Source of the DNA: Mesorhizobium liriopis
Lineage (GTDB): Bacteria; Pseudomonadota; Alphaproteobacteria; Rhizobiales; Rhizobiaceae
Assembly: GCF_024053505.1 (NCBI RefSeq)
Contig: NZ_JAMXQS010000001.1
Coordinates: 1-64,000, forward strand
Length of the DNA stretch: 64,000 nucleotides
Direction of reading: 5' to 3'
The position numbers and the translations under genes were made by a program. Shown one piece after another: positions 15,893 through 25,019 of this stretch; position 1 is the first letter of the stretch; each line of letters begins with the position of its first letter. The notes beneath the pieces are model-generated. The model saw only the letters and a list, made by a program, of their open reading frames with translations. It was not told the DNA's origin and did not search any database.

Positions 15893-17138
15893 TCGGCTTC
15901 ATCGCCTTTATCGCATCCAAAACATTCGGCTCGGCAGACCGCCCCTCGAATTCCTCGACGATCCCGAACGCCCCGCCATAGGACCACACAGACCACGCGA
16001 AGCCATGTCGCTCGGCGTGCTCTGCCATCGCCAAAACATAGGGCGCGCGTGACGCGGCCGGCATGATCCACGCCGTTTGCCATTCCTGGCGGATCATGCC
16101 GAATTCGCCAAGCAGGATGTTTTCCGGCTTTACGCCATTCTTCTCGGCCCAGCCGGAAACCGTCTTGAACGGCACCTCCATGATCGTATCGAGCTTTTCG
16201 GGCGTATCCACCTCGGCCACCTGCTCGTCGAGATAAGCCAGCAGCCCGGCCTTGCGCGCCCACGGCGCTTCCGCGCGAATGCGTTCTTTGATCTTTTCCA
16301 CGATTGCGTCCAGTTCCGCGCGGGGCACCGATGAGGGCGGGAAGGGGAGGCCGGTGACGTAGGGGATGAAGTCGCCCGCCCAAGTCGCGCCCTGATGGGT
16401 CAGCAGGAAGGGGCTATAGGAGTGGAAGGTCCAGAGCAGATTGTCGTCAGGCGTGTCGCGCGGGTCGATCTTGGCAAGCGCGTCGGCATTCGAGAAGCAG
16501 GCGCCGGTCAGGATGAGCGTGAGCCGCGTGGCGCCTGCGCGGGCCGCCGCCCACAGGCGCTTCTGCCGTTCGGGCCAGATCGCGATAGGGCTGTCGTCGC
16601 AATCGACCTGCGGCTCGTTCATCGGCTCGAAGGCGAGCATGGCCGGATCCTCGTCCTTGAGCGTATCGGCCATGCGGCGGACGATATCGACATAGGCGTC
16701 GAAGCGGGGCGGGCTCTCCATCACCTCCTTCATCCCGACGCCGCGCGAGGCGTTGGACGCGATCAGATGCATGTCCACGATCACCTTGAGCCCGACCGCA
16801 TTCACGAGGCGGACGGATTCCAGCACTTCCTGGAAGAGACGGTCGTGCAGATCCTTTGCCCGATCCGACAGGAACGGGGCTGGATCGACTGGCATCCGCA
16901 CGAAATCGAAGCCTGCCTTTTTCAGCGCCTCGAGCTTGGGCTTGTCCACCGTGCGCCGCCATTCGGGAAAGGGCAGGAGCACGTCGGGGCGGTCCCATTC
17001 GCTCTCAGCGGGCCATGTCGTCCAGATGTCGAGATTGATGCCGCGTCCCGGCTGGAACGTCGCTGCCTGCGCGGAAGACGCGCCCAGCATCACCATCGCC
17101 ATCACTCCAGCCTTGATCGTAAAGTCCCGCAATGCCAT
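15867..17138 (-). CDS. Secreted glycoside hydrolase family 5 (cellulase-type) protein
   Basis: About 423 residues with a Sec signal peptide (hydrophobic core 9-22, cleavage near AQA 26) and a GH5 TIM barrel. [10 protein letters not shown] carries the Asn-Glu acid/base pair and [10 protein letters not shown] the nucleophile Glu; [18 protein letters not shown] matches the H.Y loop. Family members hydrolyse beta-1,4 or beta-1,3 glucans; the true substrate is unknown and could be the cell's own glucan or exopolysaccharide. ATG 17138 is preferred over the in-frame ATG 17153 because GGAGG lies 7 bases upstream. It is divergent from ybgC and convergent with ruvB. Confidence 0.85.
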   Translation of the reverse strand: MALRDFTIKAGVMAMVMLGASSAQAATFQPGRGINLDIWTTWPAESEWDRPDVLLPFPEWRRTVDKPKLEALKKAGFDFVRMPVDPAPFLSDRAKDLHDRLFQEVLESVRLVNAVGLKVIVDMHLIASNASRGVGMKEVMESPPRFDAYVDIVRRMADTLKDEDPAMLAFEPMNEPQVDCDDSPIAIWPERQKRLWAAARAGATRLTLILTGACFSNADALAKIDPRDTPDDNLLWTFHSYSPFLLTHQGATWAGDFIPYVTGLPFPPSSVPRAELDAIVEKIKERIRAEAPWARKAGLLAYLDEQVAEVDTPEKLDTIMEVPFKTVSGWAEKNGVKPENILLGEFGMIRQEWQTAWIMPAASRAPYVLAMAEHAERHGFAWSVWSYGGAFGIVEEFEGRSAEPNVLDAIKAMKPINRPAGKD

Positions 17139-17197
17139 CCGGGCATCCTCCATCCGTGCGATGGTGCTAGAGGCAGAATGCGACAGAGGAAAGCCGG

Positions 17198-17668
17198 ATG
17201 AGCGAGCATGGTGAACGCCCAATTCCATCTGCCAGCCCGCTTTCCGGCGAACTCACGGGAGACGGGCACCGTACCTGGGCGCGCGTCTATTATGCCGATA
17301 CCGACTTTTCGGGCGTCGTCTACCATGCGCGCTACCTCGAATTCCTCGAACGTGGCCGCTCCGACTTCCTGCGCCTGGTCGGCGTACATCACAACGAACT
17401 GATCGGGCAGGCGAACGCCATAGTCTGGGTGGTGCGCCGGATGGATATCCGCTTCCTGAAACCCGCCCGCATCGACGACGTACTGACGGTCGAGACCAGG
17501 ACGGCTGCTGTGTCCGGGGCGCGGATCGCCATGCACCAGCGCATTCTGCGAGGCGAGGAAGCCCTCATCGAAGCGGAAGTCGAGGCGGCGACGATCGGCA
17601 CGGACGGAAGGCCGCGCAGATTCCCAAGGGAATGGACCGCCGCCTTCATGCCGCAGGCCGCACGCTAA
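17198..17668 (+). CDS. ybgC: Tol-Pal-associated acyl-CoA thioesterase YbgC
   Basis: A 156-residue hotdog-fold protein with the YbgC active-site segment VYYADTDFSGVVYHARYLEFLERGR (around 29-53), the Asp and His being catalytic in the 4-hydroxybenzoyl-CoA thioesterase-like family. It stands at the head of the tol-pal cluster, as in most proteobacteria, separated from tolQ by 230 bases. It hydrolyses acyl-CoAs or acyl-ACP and is linked to envelope lipid balance. The N-terminus is slightly longer than usual. Confidence 0.95.
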   Translation: MSEHGERPIPSASPLSGELTGDGHRTWARVYYADTDFSGVVYHARYLEFLERGRSDFLRLVGVHHNELIGQANAIVWVVRRMDIRFLKPARIDDVLTVETRTAAVSGARIAMHQRILRGEEALIEAEVEAATIGTDGRPRRFPREWTAAFMPQAAR

Positions 17669-17898
17669 CCAAGCATTAACCTCAACACTTCATGAATGAA
17701 AACGTTAGGAAGTGCCGTGAACGCTCACGCCTTCCTTTCACCAAATTTGGCCCCGAGAAGGCCGTGACATGCTTGAAGATGCCCATTCAAGGCGTTCGAG
17801 GCGCAGCGTAAAAGCCGCGCGCGACCGAAGGTGGCGGCATTTCGGGCACGGTGCGGCAGCAGCTCAGGCGCACCCTGTTCTTTTTGGGAAAAGTTCGG

Positions 17899-18615
17899 AT
17901 GGAAACTCTTCATCTCGCTGAACCGGGCGCGTCCGTTTCGGTTTGGGCGCTGTTCTGGCAGGCCGGTCTTATCGTCAAGCTCGTGATGATCGGCCTTCTC
18001 GCCGCGTCCGTCTGGACCTGGGCCATCATCATCGACAAGGTGATTTCGTATAATCGCATGCGCGCAGCATTGAACCGCTTCGAGCAGGTTTTCTGGTCCG
18101 GCCAGTCGCTCGAGCAGCTCTACCAGAGCCTCAACGAGAAGAAGACCGCCGGCATGGGCTCGATCTTCGTCGCCGCCATGCGCGAATGGAAGAAGAGCTT
18201 CGAGAAGGGCGCGAAATCGCCGCTCGCTCTCCAGACCCGCATCGACAAGGCAATGGATCTGGCTCTTACCCGTGAGATGGAAGGGCTCGAAGGCCGCCTC
18301 GGCTTCCTCGCCACTGTCGGCTCGGCCGCGCCCTTTATCGGCCTGTTCGGCACGGTGGTCGGCATCATGACCTCGTTCCAGGCTATTGCCGGCGCGCAGT
18401 CCACCAATCTCGCGGTTGTCGCGCCGGGCATCGCCGAGGCTTTGCTCGCTACCGCCATCGGCCTGCTTGCCGCTATTCCGGCCGTTATCGCCTACAACAA
18501 GCTCTCCGCCGACGTGTCCAAGATTGGCACGCGCATGGAAGGCTTCGCCGACGAGTTCTCCGCCATCCTCTCGCGTCAGATCGACGAAAAGGTCGTGACG
18601 CGGATGGCCGCCTGA
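17899..18615 (+). CDS. tolQ: Tol-Pal proton-channel subunit TolQ
   Basis: A 238-residue inner-membrane protein of the ExbB/MotA/TolQ family with three transmembrane helices: one near 17-40 (LIVKLVMIGLLAASVWTWAI) and two in the C-terminal half (LATVGSAAPFIGLFGTVVGIM and AIGLLAAIPAVIAYN). It forms the proton-driven stator with TolR. ATG 17899 is chosen because it gives the usual length; a 16-residue upstream extension in frame begins with non-family sequence. Confidence 0.97.
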   Translation: METLHLAEPGASVSVWALFWQAGLIVKLVMIGLLAASVWTWAIIIDKVISYNRMRAALNRFEQVFWSGQSLEQLYQSLNEKKTAGMGSIFVAAMREWKKSFEKGAKSPLALQTRIDKAMDLALTREMEGLEGRLGFLATVGSAAPFIGLFGTVVGIMTSFQAIAGAQSTNLAVVAPGIAEALLATAIGLLAAIPAVIAYNKLSADVSKIGTRMEGFADEFSAILSRQIDEKVVTRMAA

Positions 18616-18647
18616 ATTCGGTCGCGCGGAAAGCTTAGGAGGCGGCC

Positions 18648-19106
18648 ATGGGCATGTCGGTTGGAGCAGCAGGGGGCGGACGCGGGCGTCGCGGCGGTCG
18701 TCGCAGCCGCAAGCACGGTGTGATGTCCGAGATCAACGTCACGCCCTTTGTGGACGTGATGCTGGTTCTCCTCATCATCTTCATGGTAGCCGCGCCCATG
18801 CTGACGGTCGGTGTGCCCGTGGATCTGCCCAAGGCTCAGGCCGAAACGCTGAATTCCGAAACCCAGCCGATCGTCGTGTCGATCCGCCAGGGTGGGGCCG
18901 TTTATCTCAACGAGACCGAGATCCCGGTCGAGGAACTCGCACCCAAGATGCAGGCCGTCGCCAAGGCCGGCTATGAAGAGCGTATCTTCGTGAAAGGCGA
19001 TCGCACGGCCGATTACGGCTCGGTGGCCCAGGTGATGGCAAGCCTGCGCACCGCCGGCTATTCGAATCTCGGCCTCGTGACCGATCTGCCGGACCAGAAG
19101 AACTGA
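18648..19106 (+). CDS. tolR: Tol-Pal stator subunit TolR
   Basis: A 152-residue protein with a basic glycine-rich N-terminus, one transmembrane helix and the family motif SEINVTPFVDVMLVLLIIFMV, in which the aspartate is the proton-carrying residue. The C-terminal periplasmic domain (VAQVMASLRTAGYSNLGLVTD) is typical of ExbD/TolR. Located 32 bases after tolQ and 7 bases before tolA, so one operon. Confidence 0.97.
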   Translation: MGMSVGAAGGGRGRRGGRRSRKHGVMSEINVTPFVDVMLVLLIIFMVAAPMLTVGVPVDLPKAQAETLNSETQPIVVSIRQGGAVYLNETEIPVEELAPKMQAVAKAGYEERIFVKGDRTADYGSVAQVMASLRTAGYSNLGLVTDLPDQKN

Positions 19107-19113
19107 GCGTGCC

Positions 19114-20175
19114 ATGAAGGCCGGTCTTTCGACATCCGTTATCTTCCACGCCGCCGTGCTCGGCGTCGGCTTGATCTCGCTCGGCGCGCCCAAGCCGCTG
19201 GATGCGGGCGCGACGGAGTCGTTGCCGGTTTCCGTGATCTCGTCGGAAGAACTCGCGCAGATGGTCCAGGGCGACAAGACGGCCGCCTTGAGCGAAAAGC
19301 CGGCGCCCAAGCCGACCACCAAGCCGGACGTGAAGCCCGACGCGCAGAATATCGGCGACAACGACAACGACCTGTCGACGCCGCCCACGCCCGAACCCTC
19401 GCCGCGCGAGGTGAAGCAGGCGGCGGCCCAGCCAGAATCCGAGCCCACACCCGAGCCGACCCCTGTTCCCGCGCCCGAGCCCGCTCCCAAGGTCGAACCC
19501 ACTCCGAAACCCGAGCCGACGCCTGCGACCGAAACCAAGGTCGAGCCGACGCCCAAGCAGGAAGTGAAGCCAGAGCCGACGCCTGAGCAGAAAACCGCGG
19601 AGGTCACACCCGACGCGCTCAAGCTGCCCGACAGCGCGCCGTCGCCGGCCATGAAGCCCAAGCCGACACCGCCTGCCGAGGCGCAGACCGCCAAGGCGCC
19701 TGACAAGAAGGAAGCCGAGAAGCCGGCAGAGAAGAAGACCGCGCAGAAGTCGGACGCCAAGGAAAAGTCGCTCGAAGACGAAGTGGCGATGCTGCTCGAC
19801 AAGCAGAAGGCCTCGGGCGGCGGTGCCAAGCGCTCGTCCGATCAGGCCTCGCTCGGCGGCAAGAAGACCACCGGCGCCAAGCTCTCGCAGGGCGAGATGG
19901 ATGCGCTGCGCTCCCAGCTTTCCGGTTGCTGGAGCATTCCGGCGGGTGCGGAAGGCGTGGAAGGTTTGCGCGTTTCCGTGAGCTTCAGCCTGGATTCATC
20001 CGGTAAGCTCGATGGCCGTCCGCAGATAACCGCTTCGAGCGGCGACACGACCTTCGACCAGAGCGCGGTGCGCGCCGTGCAGAAATGCGACAATGCCGGC
20101 TTCACCCTGCCCATGGACAAAGCCGACACCTGGTCACAGGTCGTCGTCAACTTCGACCCCAGCGAAATGTTCTGA
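19114..20175 (+). CDS. tolA: Tol-Pal trans-periplasmic protein TolA
   Basis: A 353-residue protein with a single N-terminal transmembrane helix (about 5-24), a long Pro/Glu/Lys-rich middle region with repeated EPTP, KPTP and KVEP units (about 50-230) spanning the periplasm, and a C-terminal TonB/TolA-like domain ([37 protein letters not shown]). It links the TolQR motor to TolB/Pal during constriction. The middle is a Pro-rich extended arm rather than the Ala/Lys helix of E. coli TolA, as is common in Alphaproteobacteria. Such proline runs are candidate EF-P targets. Confidence 0.93.
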   Translation: MKAGLSTSVIFHAAVLGVGLISLGAPKPLDAGATESLPVSVISSEELAQMVQGDKTAALSEKPAPKPTTKPDVKPDAQNIGDNDNDLSTPPTPEPSPREVKQAAAQPESEPTPEPTPVPAPEPAPKVEPTPKPEPTPATETKVEPTPKQEVKPEPTPEQKTAEVTPDALKLPDSAPSPAMKPKPTPPAEAQTAKAPDKKEAEKPAEKKTAQKSDAKEKSLEDEVAMLLDKQKASGGGAKRSSDQASLGGKKTTGAKLSQGEMDALRSQLSGCWSIPAGAEGVEGLRVSVSFSLDSSGKLDGRPQITASSGDTTFDQSAVRAVQKCDNAGFTLPMDKADTWSQVVVNFDPSEMF

Positions 20176-20224
20176 CGCCTCAAGTGCAGGCGTCTCCTTC
20201 TCACCACCCACGAGGTTTGACCCG

Positions 20225-21532
20225 ATGAAGAACCTTTTGAGGAGCCTTCTCACCGCCACCGCGCTTTCATTCGGCGCAACAGTCGCGGCCGTGCTCCCTG
20301 CCCATGCCCAGCTCGTGATCGACGTCAATCGCGGCAATGTCGAGCCGATGCCGATCGCCATCACCGATTTCCAAGGCGATGCGGTTGCCCAGGAGATTTC
20401 GCAGATCGTGCAGGCCGATCTCCAACGCTCGGGCCTCTTCGCGCCGATCGACAAGGCGGCTTTCATCGAAAAGATCACGAACCCCGATGCCGCTCCGCGT
20501 TTCGACGACTGGAAGGTGATCAATGCCCAGGCGCTCGTCACGGGCCGCGTGGGGCGTGAAGGCGACGGTCGTCTGCGTGCCGAGTTCCGCCTTTGGGACA
20601 CGTTCGGCGGCCAGCAGCTGATCGGCGAGCAGTTTTTCGCCAATCCGCAGAACTCGCGCCGCGTGGCGCACATCATCGCGGACTCGATCTATGAGAAGCT
20701 GACCGGCGAGAAGGGTTATTTCGACACCCGCGTCGTCTACATCGACGAGACCGGCTCCAAGCAGAACCGCGTGAAGCGTCTCGCCATCATGGACCAGGAC
20801 GGCGCCAATGTGCGCTACCTGTCCAACGGCAAGACGATTGCGATGACCCCGCGTTTCTCGCCGACGCGTCAGGAAATCACCTATATGTCCTACGAGTCCG
20901 GCCAGCCGCAGGTCTACCTGCTGCAGATCGAGACGGGGCAGCGTGAGCTCGTCGGCAACTTCCCCGGCATGACCTTTGCGCCGCGCTTCTCGCCGGACGG
21001 CCAGAAGGTCGTGATGAGCCTGCTGCGCGACGACGGCAACTCGAACATCTTCGCGATGGACCTGCGCTCGCGCACCACCACGCGTCTCACCAACTCTTCT
21101 GCCATCGACACCTCGCCGTCCTATTCGCCGGACGGCTCGCGCGTCGTCTTCACCTCGGATCGCGGTGGCCAGCCACAGATCTATGCGATGGGCGCGGACG
21201 GCTCGGGCCAGACGCGCATCTCGTTCGGCGGTGGCCAGTATTCGACGCCTGTGTGGAGCCCGCGCGGCGACCTCATCGCCTTCACCAAGCAGTCGGGCGG
21301 CCAGTTCCAGATCGGCGTGATGAAGCCCGATGGTTCGGGCGAGCGCATCCTGTCTTCCGGCAATCTTCAGGAAGGTCCGACCTGGGCGCCGAACGGGCGT
21401 GTGGTGATGTTCTTCCGTGAAGGTGGCGGCGGGCCGAAGCTTTATTCAATCGACCTCACGGGCCGCAACGAGCAGCCGATCCCGACCAAGGGCTTTGGCT
21501 CGGATCCGGCCTGGTCGCCGCTTCTCGAATGA
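20225..21532 (+). CDS. tolB: Tol-Pal periplasmic beta-propeller protein TolB
   Basis: A 435-residue protein: signal peptide (hydrophobic 8-30, cleavage near AHA), an N-terminal alpha/beta domain ([20 protein letters not shown]) and a six-bladed propeller built from repeats with [32 protein letters not shown] and [11 protein letters not shown]. It docks Pal and outer-membrane partners. ATG 20225 lies 49 bases after tolA. Length is normal for the family. Confidence 0.97.
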   Translation: MKNLLRSLLTATALSFGATVAAVLPAHAQLVIDVNRGNVEPMPIAITDFQGDAVAQEISQIVQADLQRSGLFAPIDKAAFIEKITNPDAAPRFDDWKVINAQALVTGRVGREGDGRLRAEFRLWDTFGGQQLIGEQFFANPQNSRRVAHIIADSIYEKLTGEKGYFDTRVVYIDETGSKQNRVKRLAIMDQDGANVRYLSNGKTIAMTPRFSPTRQEITYMSYESGQPQVYLLQIETGQRELVGNFPGMTFAPRFSPDGQKVVMSLLRDDGNSNIFAMDLRSRTTTRLTNSSAIDTSPSYSPDGSRVVFTSDRGGQPQIYAMGADGSGQTRISFGGGQYSTPVWSPRGDLIAFTKQSGGQFQIGVMKPDGSGERILSSGNLQEGPTWAPNGRVVMFFREGGGGPKLYSIDLTGRNEQPIPTKGFGSDPAWSPLLE

Positions 21533-21752
21533 TGTGATCGGTGGGGTGGGAAACCGGTCGCGTTTCCGCCCCATTTCGCGGCCAAGGCCGCGATCATTAT
21601 CGGTCGGCGAGGGTGACAGCCGGCCGAGAACGCGGAAAATCCTGAAGGGCAGGACGCGTTTCTTGAGCTTTCGGTAACCTTGTTATGGTTACTGCTTGGT
21701 CTCACAAAGCTTTCAATTCAATCGCTTGGAATTTCTCAAAGGAGTGGCGGGG

Positions 21753-22268
21753 ATGATGGGCCGCATCGCAAGCATGAAGATCAACACGGTTGCGCTTGCG
21801 CTGGTCGCCACTTTGGCGGTCACCGGCTGCGCCTCCAAGAAGACGCCGAACAGCGCGTCCGACCTCGGCCTCGGCGGCGGTGCCGGTTCGGCCACGCCGG
21901 GCTCCAGCCAGGACTTCACGGTGAATGTGGGCGACCGCATCCTGTTCGACACGGACAGCTCCTCGATCCGCGCCGACGCACAGACCACGCTGAGCCGTCA
22001 GGCCCAGTGGCTGAACCGCTACGGCTCCTACGGCATCGTGGTCGAAGGCCATGCCGACGAGCGCGGCACCCGCGAATACAACCTCGCACTCGGCGCGCGT
22101 CGTGCGGCTGCAGCGCGCGACTACCTGATCTCGCAGGGCGTGCGCGCCAACCGCCTCAAGACGATCTCCTACGGCAAGGAGCGTCCGGTGGCCGTTTGCG
22201 AGCAGGACACCGCCTGCCAGTCGCAGAACCGTCGCGCGGTCACCGTGCTGAGCGGCGCTGGCAGCTAA
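21753..22268 (+). CDS. pal: Peptidoglycan-associated lipoprotein Pal
   Basis: A 171-residue lipoprotein. A short signal peptide ends in the lipobox LAVTGC (acylated Cys), followed by a Gly/Ser linker and an OmpA-like domain with DRILFDTDSSSIRADA, VEGHADERGTREYNLALGARRA and RVSYGKERPV-type end (KTISYGKERP). This domain binds diaminopimelate in peptidoglycan. ATG 21753 was chosen because AAAGGAG lies 8 bases upstream. tolB lies 220 bases upstream, an unusually long gap for this operon, with no other gene in it. Confidence 0.96.
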   Translation: MMGRIASMKINTVALALVATLAVTGCASKKTPNSASDLGLGGGAGSATPGSSQDFTVNVGDRILFDTDSSSIRADAQTTLSRQAQWLNRYGSYGIVVEGHADERGTREYNLALGARRAAAARDYLISQGVRANRLKTISYGKERPVAVCEQDTACQSQNRRAVTVLSGAGS

Positions 22269-22269
22269 A

Positions 22270-22370
22270 GCATTTCACAGCCGGATGGCACATCCGGCGT
22301 CCGTGAAAATGCGGCTGAGCAATGTGTTGGAGCCGCATTTCGATGCAATCGAAATGAAACAGGCTCCAAC
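22270..22370. repeat. Two consecutive long imperfect palindromes between pal and cpoB (RIME/REP-like)
   Basis: Palindrome 1 (22270-22312): GCATTTCAC ... CCGGATG-gca-CATCCGG ... GTGAAAATGC. Palindrome 2 (22326-22370): GTTGGAGCC ... CATTTCGAT-gca-ATCGAAATG ... GGCTCCAAC. Both have the same three-base GCA apex and lie 13 bases apart. No T-run follows, so neither is a standard terminator. The paired large palindromes resemble rhizobial intergenic mosaic (RIME-type) or REP elements; they could also stabilise the upstream pal transcript. Element identity is an inference. Confidence 0.7.
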
Positions 22371-22485
22371 GAATGCTTGGTTGCGAGAACAAGGCCATCG
22401 TTTGGCCGAAGTCTCGCGGCTAGGTTGAACCTGCGAGGGGCAGGGGCTTATCGCCCCTGCCTTTCGTGTTTTTGGGGCACGCTTC

Positions 22486-23574
22486 ATGAGCGGCAAGGGA
22501 AAAATGGGACTGCGAACATTGATCGGCGGCGCGCTGGCGCTGACACTACTTTCCACATCGGCTTTCGCCGACAACAAGGGCTGGGGCCTCGGCCTTCCAG
22601 GCGTTTTCGGCGGCAACAAGTCGGAAAACGCGCAGCCTGTGCAGCAGCCCGCGCCCGTGCAAATGGCGCAGGCCGGTGATCCGCGCATCACCGAGATGCA
22701 GGAACAGCTGCGCCGCATGTCGGGCACGCTGGAAGAGATGAACTTCCAGATCCTGCAGATGCAGGAGCAGATCCGCAAGCAGCAGGAAGACAACGAATTC
22801 CGCTTCCAGGAGATCGAGGGCGGCGGTGGCGCCAAGGCCAAGCCTGCCAAGAAGAGCGAAGCGGCGCCTCCCGACGACAATAATGCGGTGGCCAGCGCCA
22901 CCGCACCTTCTGCTGGTGACATGTCCGGCGGTGCGCTGCCGCCGCCATCCGGCGGTCCTGCTCAAACCAATCCCGGGATGGCTGGCGCCGACATGGCGGG
23001 TGCGCCGGTCGCTGGCAGCACTGCCCCGGCAACTGGTGCGCCGGGCTTCGGCACGATCACGTTCGATGCATCCGGCAACGTCACCGGCGGCACAGTGGGT
23101 GACCAGTCGGTCATCTCGCGTGGCATCGAACGGCCGGCGGACCTGCAGCCTTCGCAGGACGGCACACAGGTCGCGGCTTTGCCTCCGAGCGACAACCCTG
23201 AAGAGGTCTACCAGAACGCGTATCAGTTCGTCCTATCGGGTGACTACAAGACGGCCGAAGCCGGTTTCCGCAACCATATCGAGCGCTTCCCGACCGATGC
23301 CCGCAACGCTGACGCGGAATACTGGCTTGGCGAGTCGCTGCTCGGGCAATCCAAATATTCCGATGCCGCCAAGGTCTTCCTGAACGCCGGCAAGGAACAT
23401 CCGAAGTCAAAGAAGGCGCCCGAGATGTTGTTGAAGCTCGGCGTGTCACTGGCTGGCCTGAACCAGCGTGATGTCGCCTGCGCGACCTTTTCCGAAGTTT
23501 CCAAGCGCTACCCGAACATTTCGGCACCGCTCAAGCAGCGCCTTGCCCAAGAGAAGTCGCGTTCTTCGTGCTGA
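22486..23574 (+). CDS. cpoB: Tol-Pal cell-division coordinator CpoB (YbgF)
   Basis: A 362-residue periplasmic protein: signal peptide (about 8-28, cleavage after AFA), an N-terminal coiled coil (EMQEQLRRMSGTLEEMNFQILQMQEQIRKQQED, about 68-105), a long Ala/Pro/Gly-rich linker, and three C-terminal TPR-like repeats starting at EEVYQNAYQFVLSGDYKTAE. CpoB coordinates PBP1B and Tol during septation. ATG 22486 is used; MGLRTL at 22504 is an alternative. The last bases overlap the tilS start. Confidence 0.93.
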   Translation: MSGKGKMGLRTLIGGALALTLLSTSAFADNKGWGLGLPGVFGGNKSENAQPVQQPAPVQMAQAGDPRITEMQEQLRRMSGTLEEMNFQILQMQEQIRKQQEDNEFRFQEIEGGGGAKAKPAKKSEAAPPDDNNAVASATAPSAGDMSGGALPPPSGGPAQTNPGMAGADMAGAPVAGSTAPATGAPGFGTITFDASGNVTGGTVGDQSVISRGIERPADLQPSQDGTQVAALPPSDNPEEVYQNAYQFVLSGDYKTAEAGFRNHIERFPTDARNADAEYWLGESLLGQSKYSDAAKVFLNAGKEHPKSKKAPEMLLKLGVSLAGLNQRDVACATFSEVSKRYPNISAPLKQRLAQEKSRSSC

Positions 23575-24896
23575 CCCGCTCGCCTGCCGATACGCTTAAG
23601 CGAGGCAGGCTCGACCCGGACGCACTTATCGAACCCTTTGATATTCCGTCGGGTGCAAATCTGATCGCCGCGGTTTCCGGTGGCAGCGACTCCCTTGCCC
23701 TTCTTGATCTTCTTCACGCTGCAAGCCGCAAACGAAACTGGCGCATTCATGTTGCGACGGTCGATCACGGCTTGCGGTCGGAATCCGCCACTGAGGCTCA
23801 GACTGTCGGCGAGAGAGCAGCGTGGCTTGGCCTCCCGCACCGCGTTCTACGCTGGGAAGGCCCAAAGCCCTCGACCGGCATTCAGGCTGCCGCACGTGCC
23901 GCGCGCTATCAGCTCCTCAAAAACCACGCAGACGAGATCGGCTCGGACTTCATCCTCACTGGCCATACGCAGGACGACCAGATCGAAACAGTGCGGATGC
24001 GGGAAGTGCGCGGCAATGGGCGCGGCCTTGCGGGCATGGCGCCGGCGACATTGCTTGATGGCCGTGTCTGGCTTCTCCGCCCGCTTCTCGAAACGGGACG
24101 CCATGACCTGCGCCTTTGGCTGAACGCGCGACAGATCGATTGGATCGATGATCCGAGCAACAGCGATCCCCGCTTCGAGCGTGTACGGGTGCGGAAGGCG
24201 CAGGAATATGACAAAGGTCATATTCTCAGGCTTCGCGCGCAGGCGGAGAAGAAGCGGATCGCGTTGGGAATTGCCGCAGCCCAGATCGTCCGAAACCTGG
24301 CGGCTCAACCATCGCCCGGCCTTTTAAGTCTTGCGGCTGAAGCCTTCGCGTTCGGCGATGCCGGCCTCTACGCATTTCGCGCACTCATCGCATGCGCAGG
24401 TGGACAGGAGCATCTTCCCGATCCCTCCCGAAGCGATGCGCTGTGGCGGAAGCTCGAAGCGGGTCCGATACGCGCGAGCCTCGGCGGTGCAGTGATCGAG
24501 CGGCGCAAGGCGATGATCTGGTTGCATCGCGAGACAAGGCACATCGCAGGAATCGCCGCGCATCGCGACAAAGTGTTCGACGGCCGCTTTCGGCTGAAAT
24601 CGAGTTTGCCCGGCACGATCGTTGCCAATGGCGCCGCTGCTCGCCCGACTTCTTCCCGTGCCAACGAACTGCCGCCCCGTCTTGTGTCCGGCGCAATGGC
24701 CGCGCAGCCGGCATTGCGAGGGGAGAGCGGACGACTGGTCAGGCTCGACGAAGAACGGTTCGAGCCTCTCGTTCCGCCTTTCGCCCGCATTCTTCTGGCT
24801 TTCGATACCTCTCTCGCGCAAGCGCTCGCCGGTCTCTTCGGCGCACGCAAATTTCCTTCGCCGCCTTATGCCGGCCGCAAAGACAGATTGGCTTAA
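23568..24896 (+). CDS. tilS: tRNA(Ile)-lysidine synthase TilS
   Basis: A 442-residue N-type ATP pyrophosphatase with PP-loop AAVSGGSDSLALLDLL at about 34-49, HVATVDHGLRSESA and HTQDDQIETVRMR. TilS attaches lysine to C34 of the CAU-anticodon isoleucine tRNA, changing its identity. The C-terminal region is weakly conserved, as usual for Alphaproteobacteria. It starts at GTG 23568, overlapping cpoB by 7 bases, and ftsH follows after 123 bases; the cpoB-tilS-ftsH order is a classic rhizobial arrangement. Confidence 0.93.
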   Translation: MLTRSPADTLKRGRLDPDALIEPFDIPSGANLIAAVSGGSDSLALLDLLHAASRKRNWRIHVATVDHGLRSESATEAQTVGERAAWLGLPHRVLRWEGPKPSTGIQAAARAARYQLLKNHADEIGSDFILTGHTQDDQIETVRMREVRGNGRGLAGMAPATLLDGRVWLLRPLLETGRHDLRLWLNARQIDWIDDPSNSDPRFERVRVRKAQEYDKGHILRLRAQAEKKRIALGIAAAQIVRNLAAQPSPGLLSLAAEAFAFGDAGLYAFRALIACAGGQEHLPDPSRSDALWRKLEAGPIRASLGGAVIERRKAMIWLHRETRHIAGIAAHRDKVFDGRFRLKSSLPGTIVANGAAARPTSSRANELPPRLVSGAMAAQPALRGESGRLVRLDEERFEPLVPPFARILLAFDTSLAQALAGLFGARKFPSPPYAGRKDRLA

Positions 24897-25019
24897 CTCA
24901 AGCCGCGTCCTTCGCCTTGGCAAGGGCGCGCGCCGTGCCTATGTTAGGCCGGTTACTGCCCGCTGACGCTGTGTGCCTCGTGACCCGAGGCCAACGGGAA
25001 TCCTCCCACGGAACCGCAG

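Noticed and set aside
19430-19640. Short direct repeats (GAGCCGACGCC-type) that look like a repeat array
   Set aside because: They encode the EPTP/KPTP periplasmic arm of TolA; the spacing follows codons and there are no unique spacers, so this is not CRISPR or a mobile repeat.
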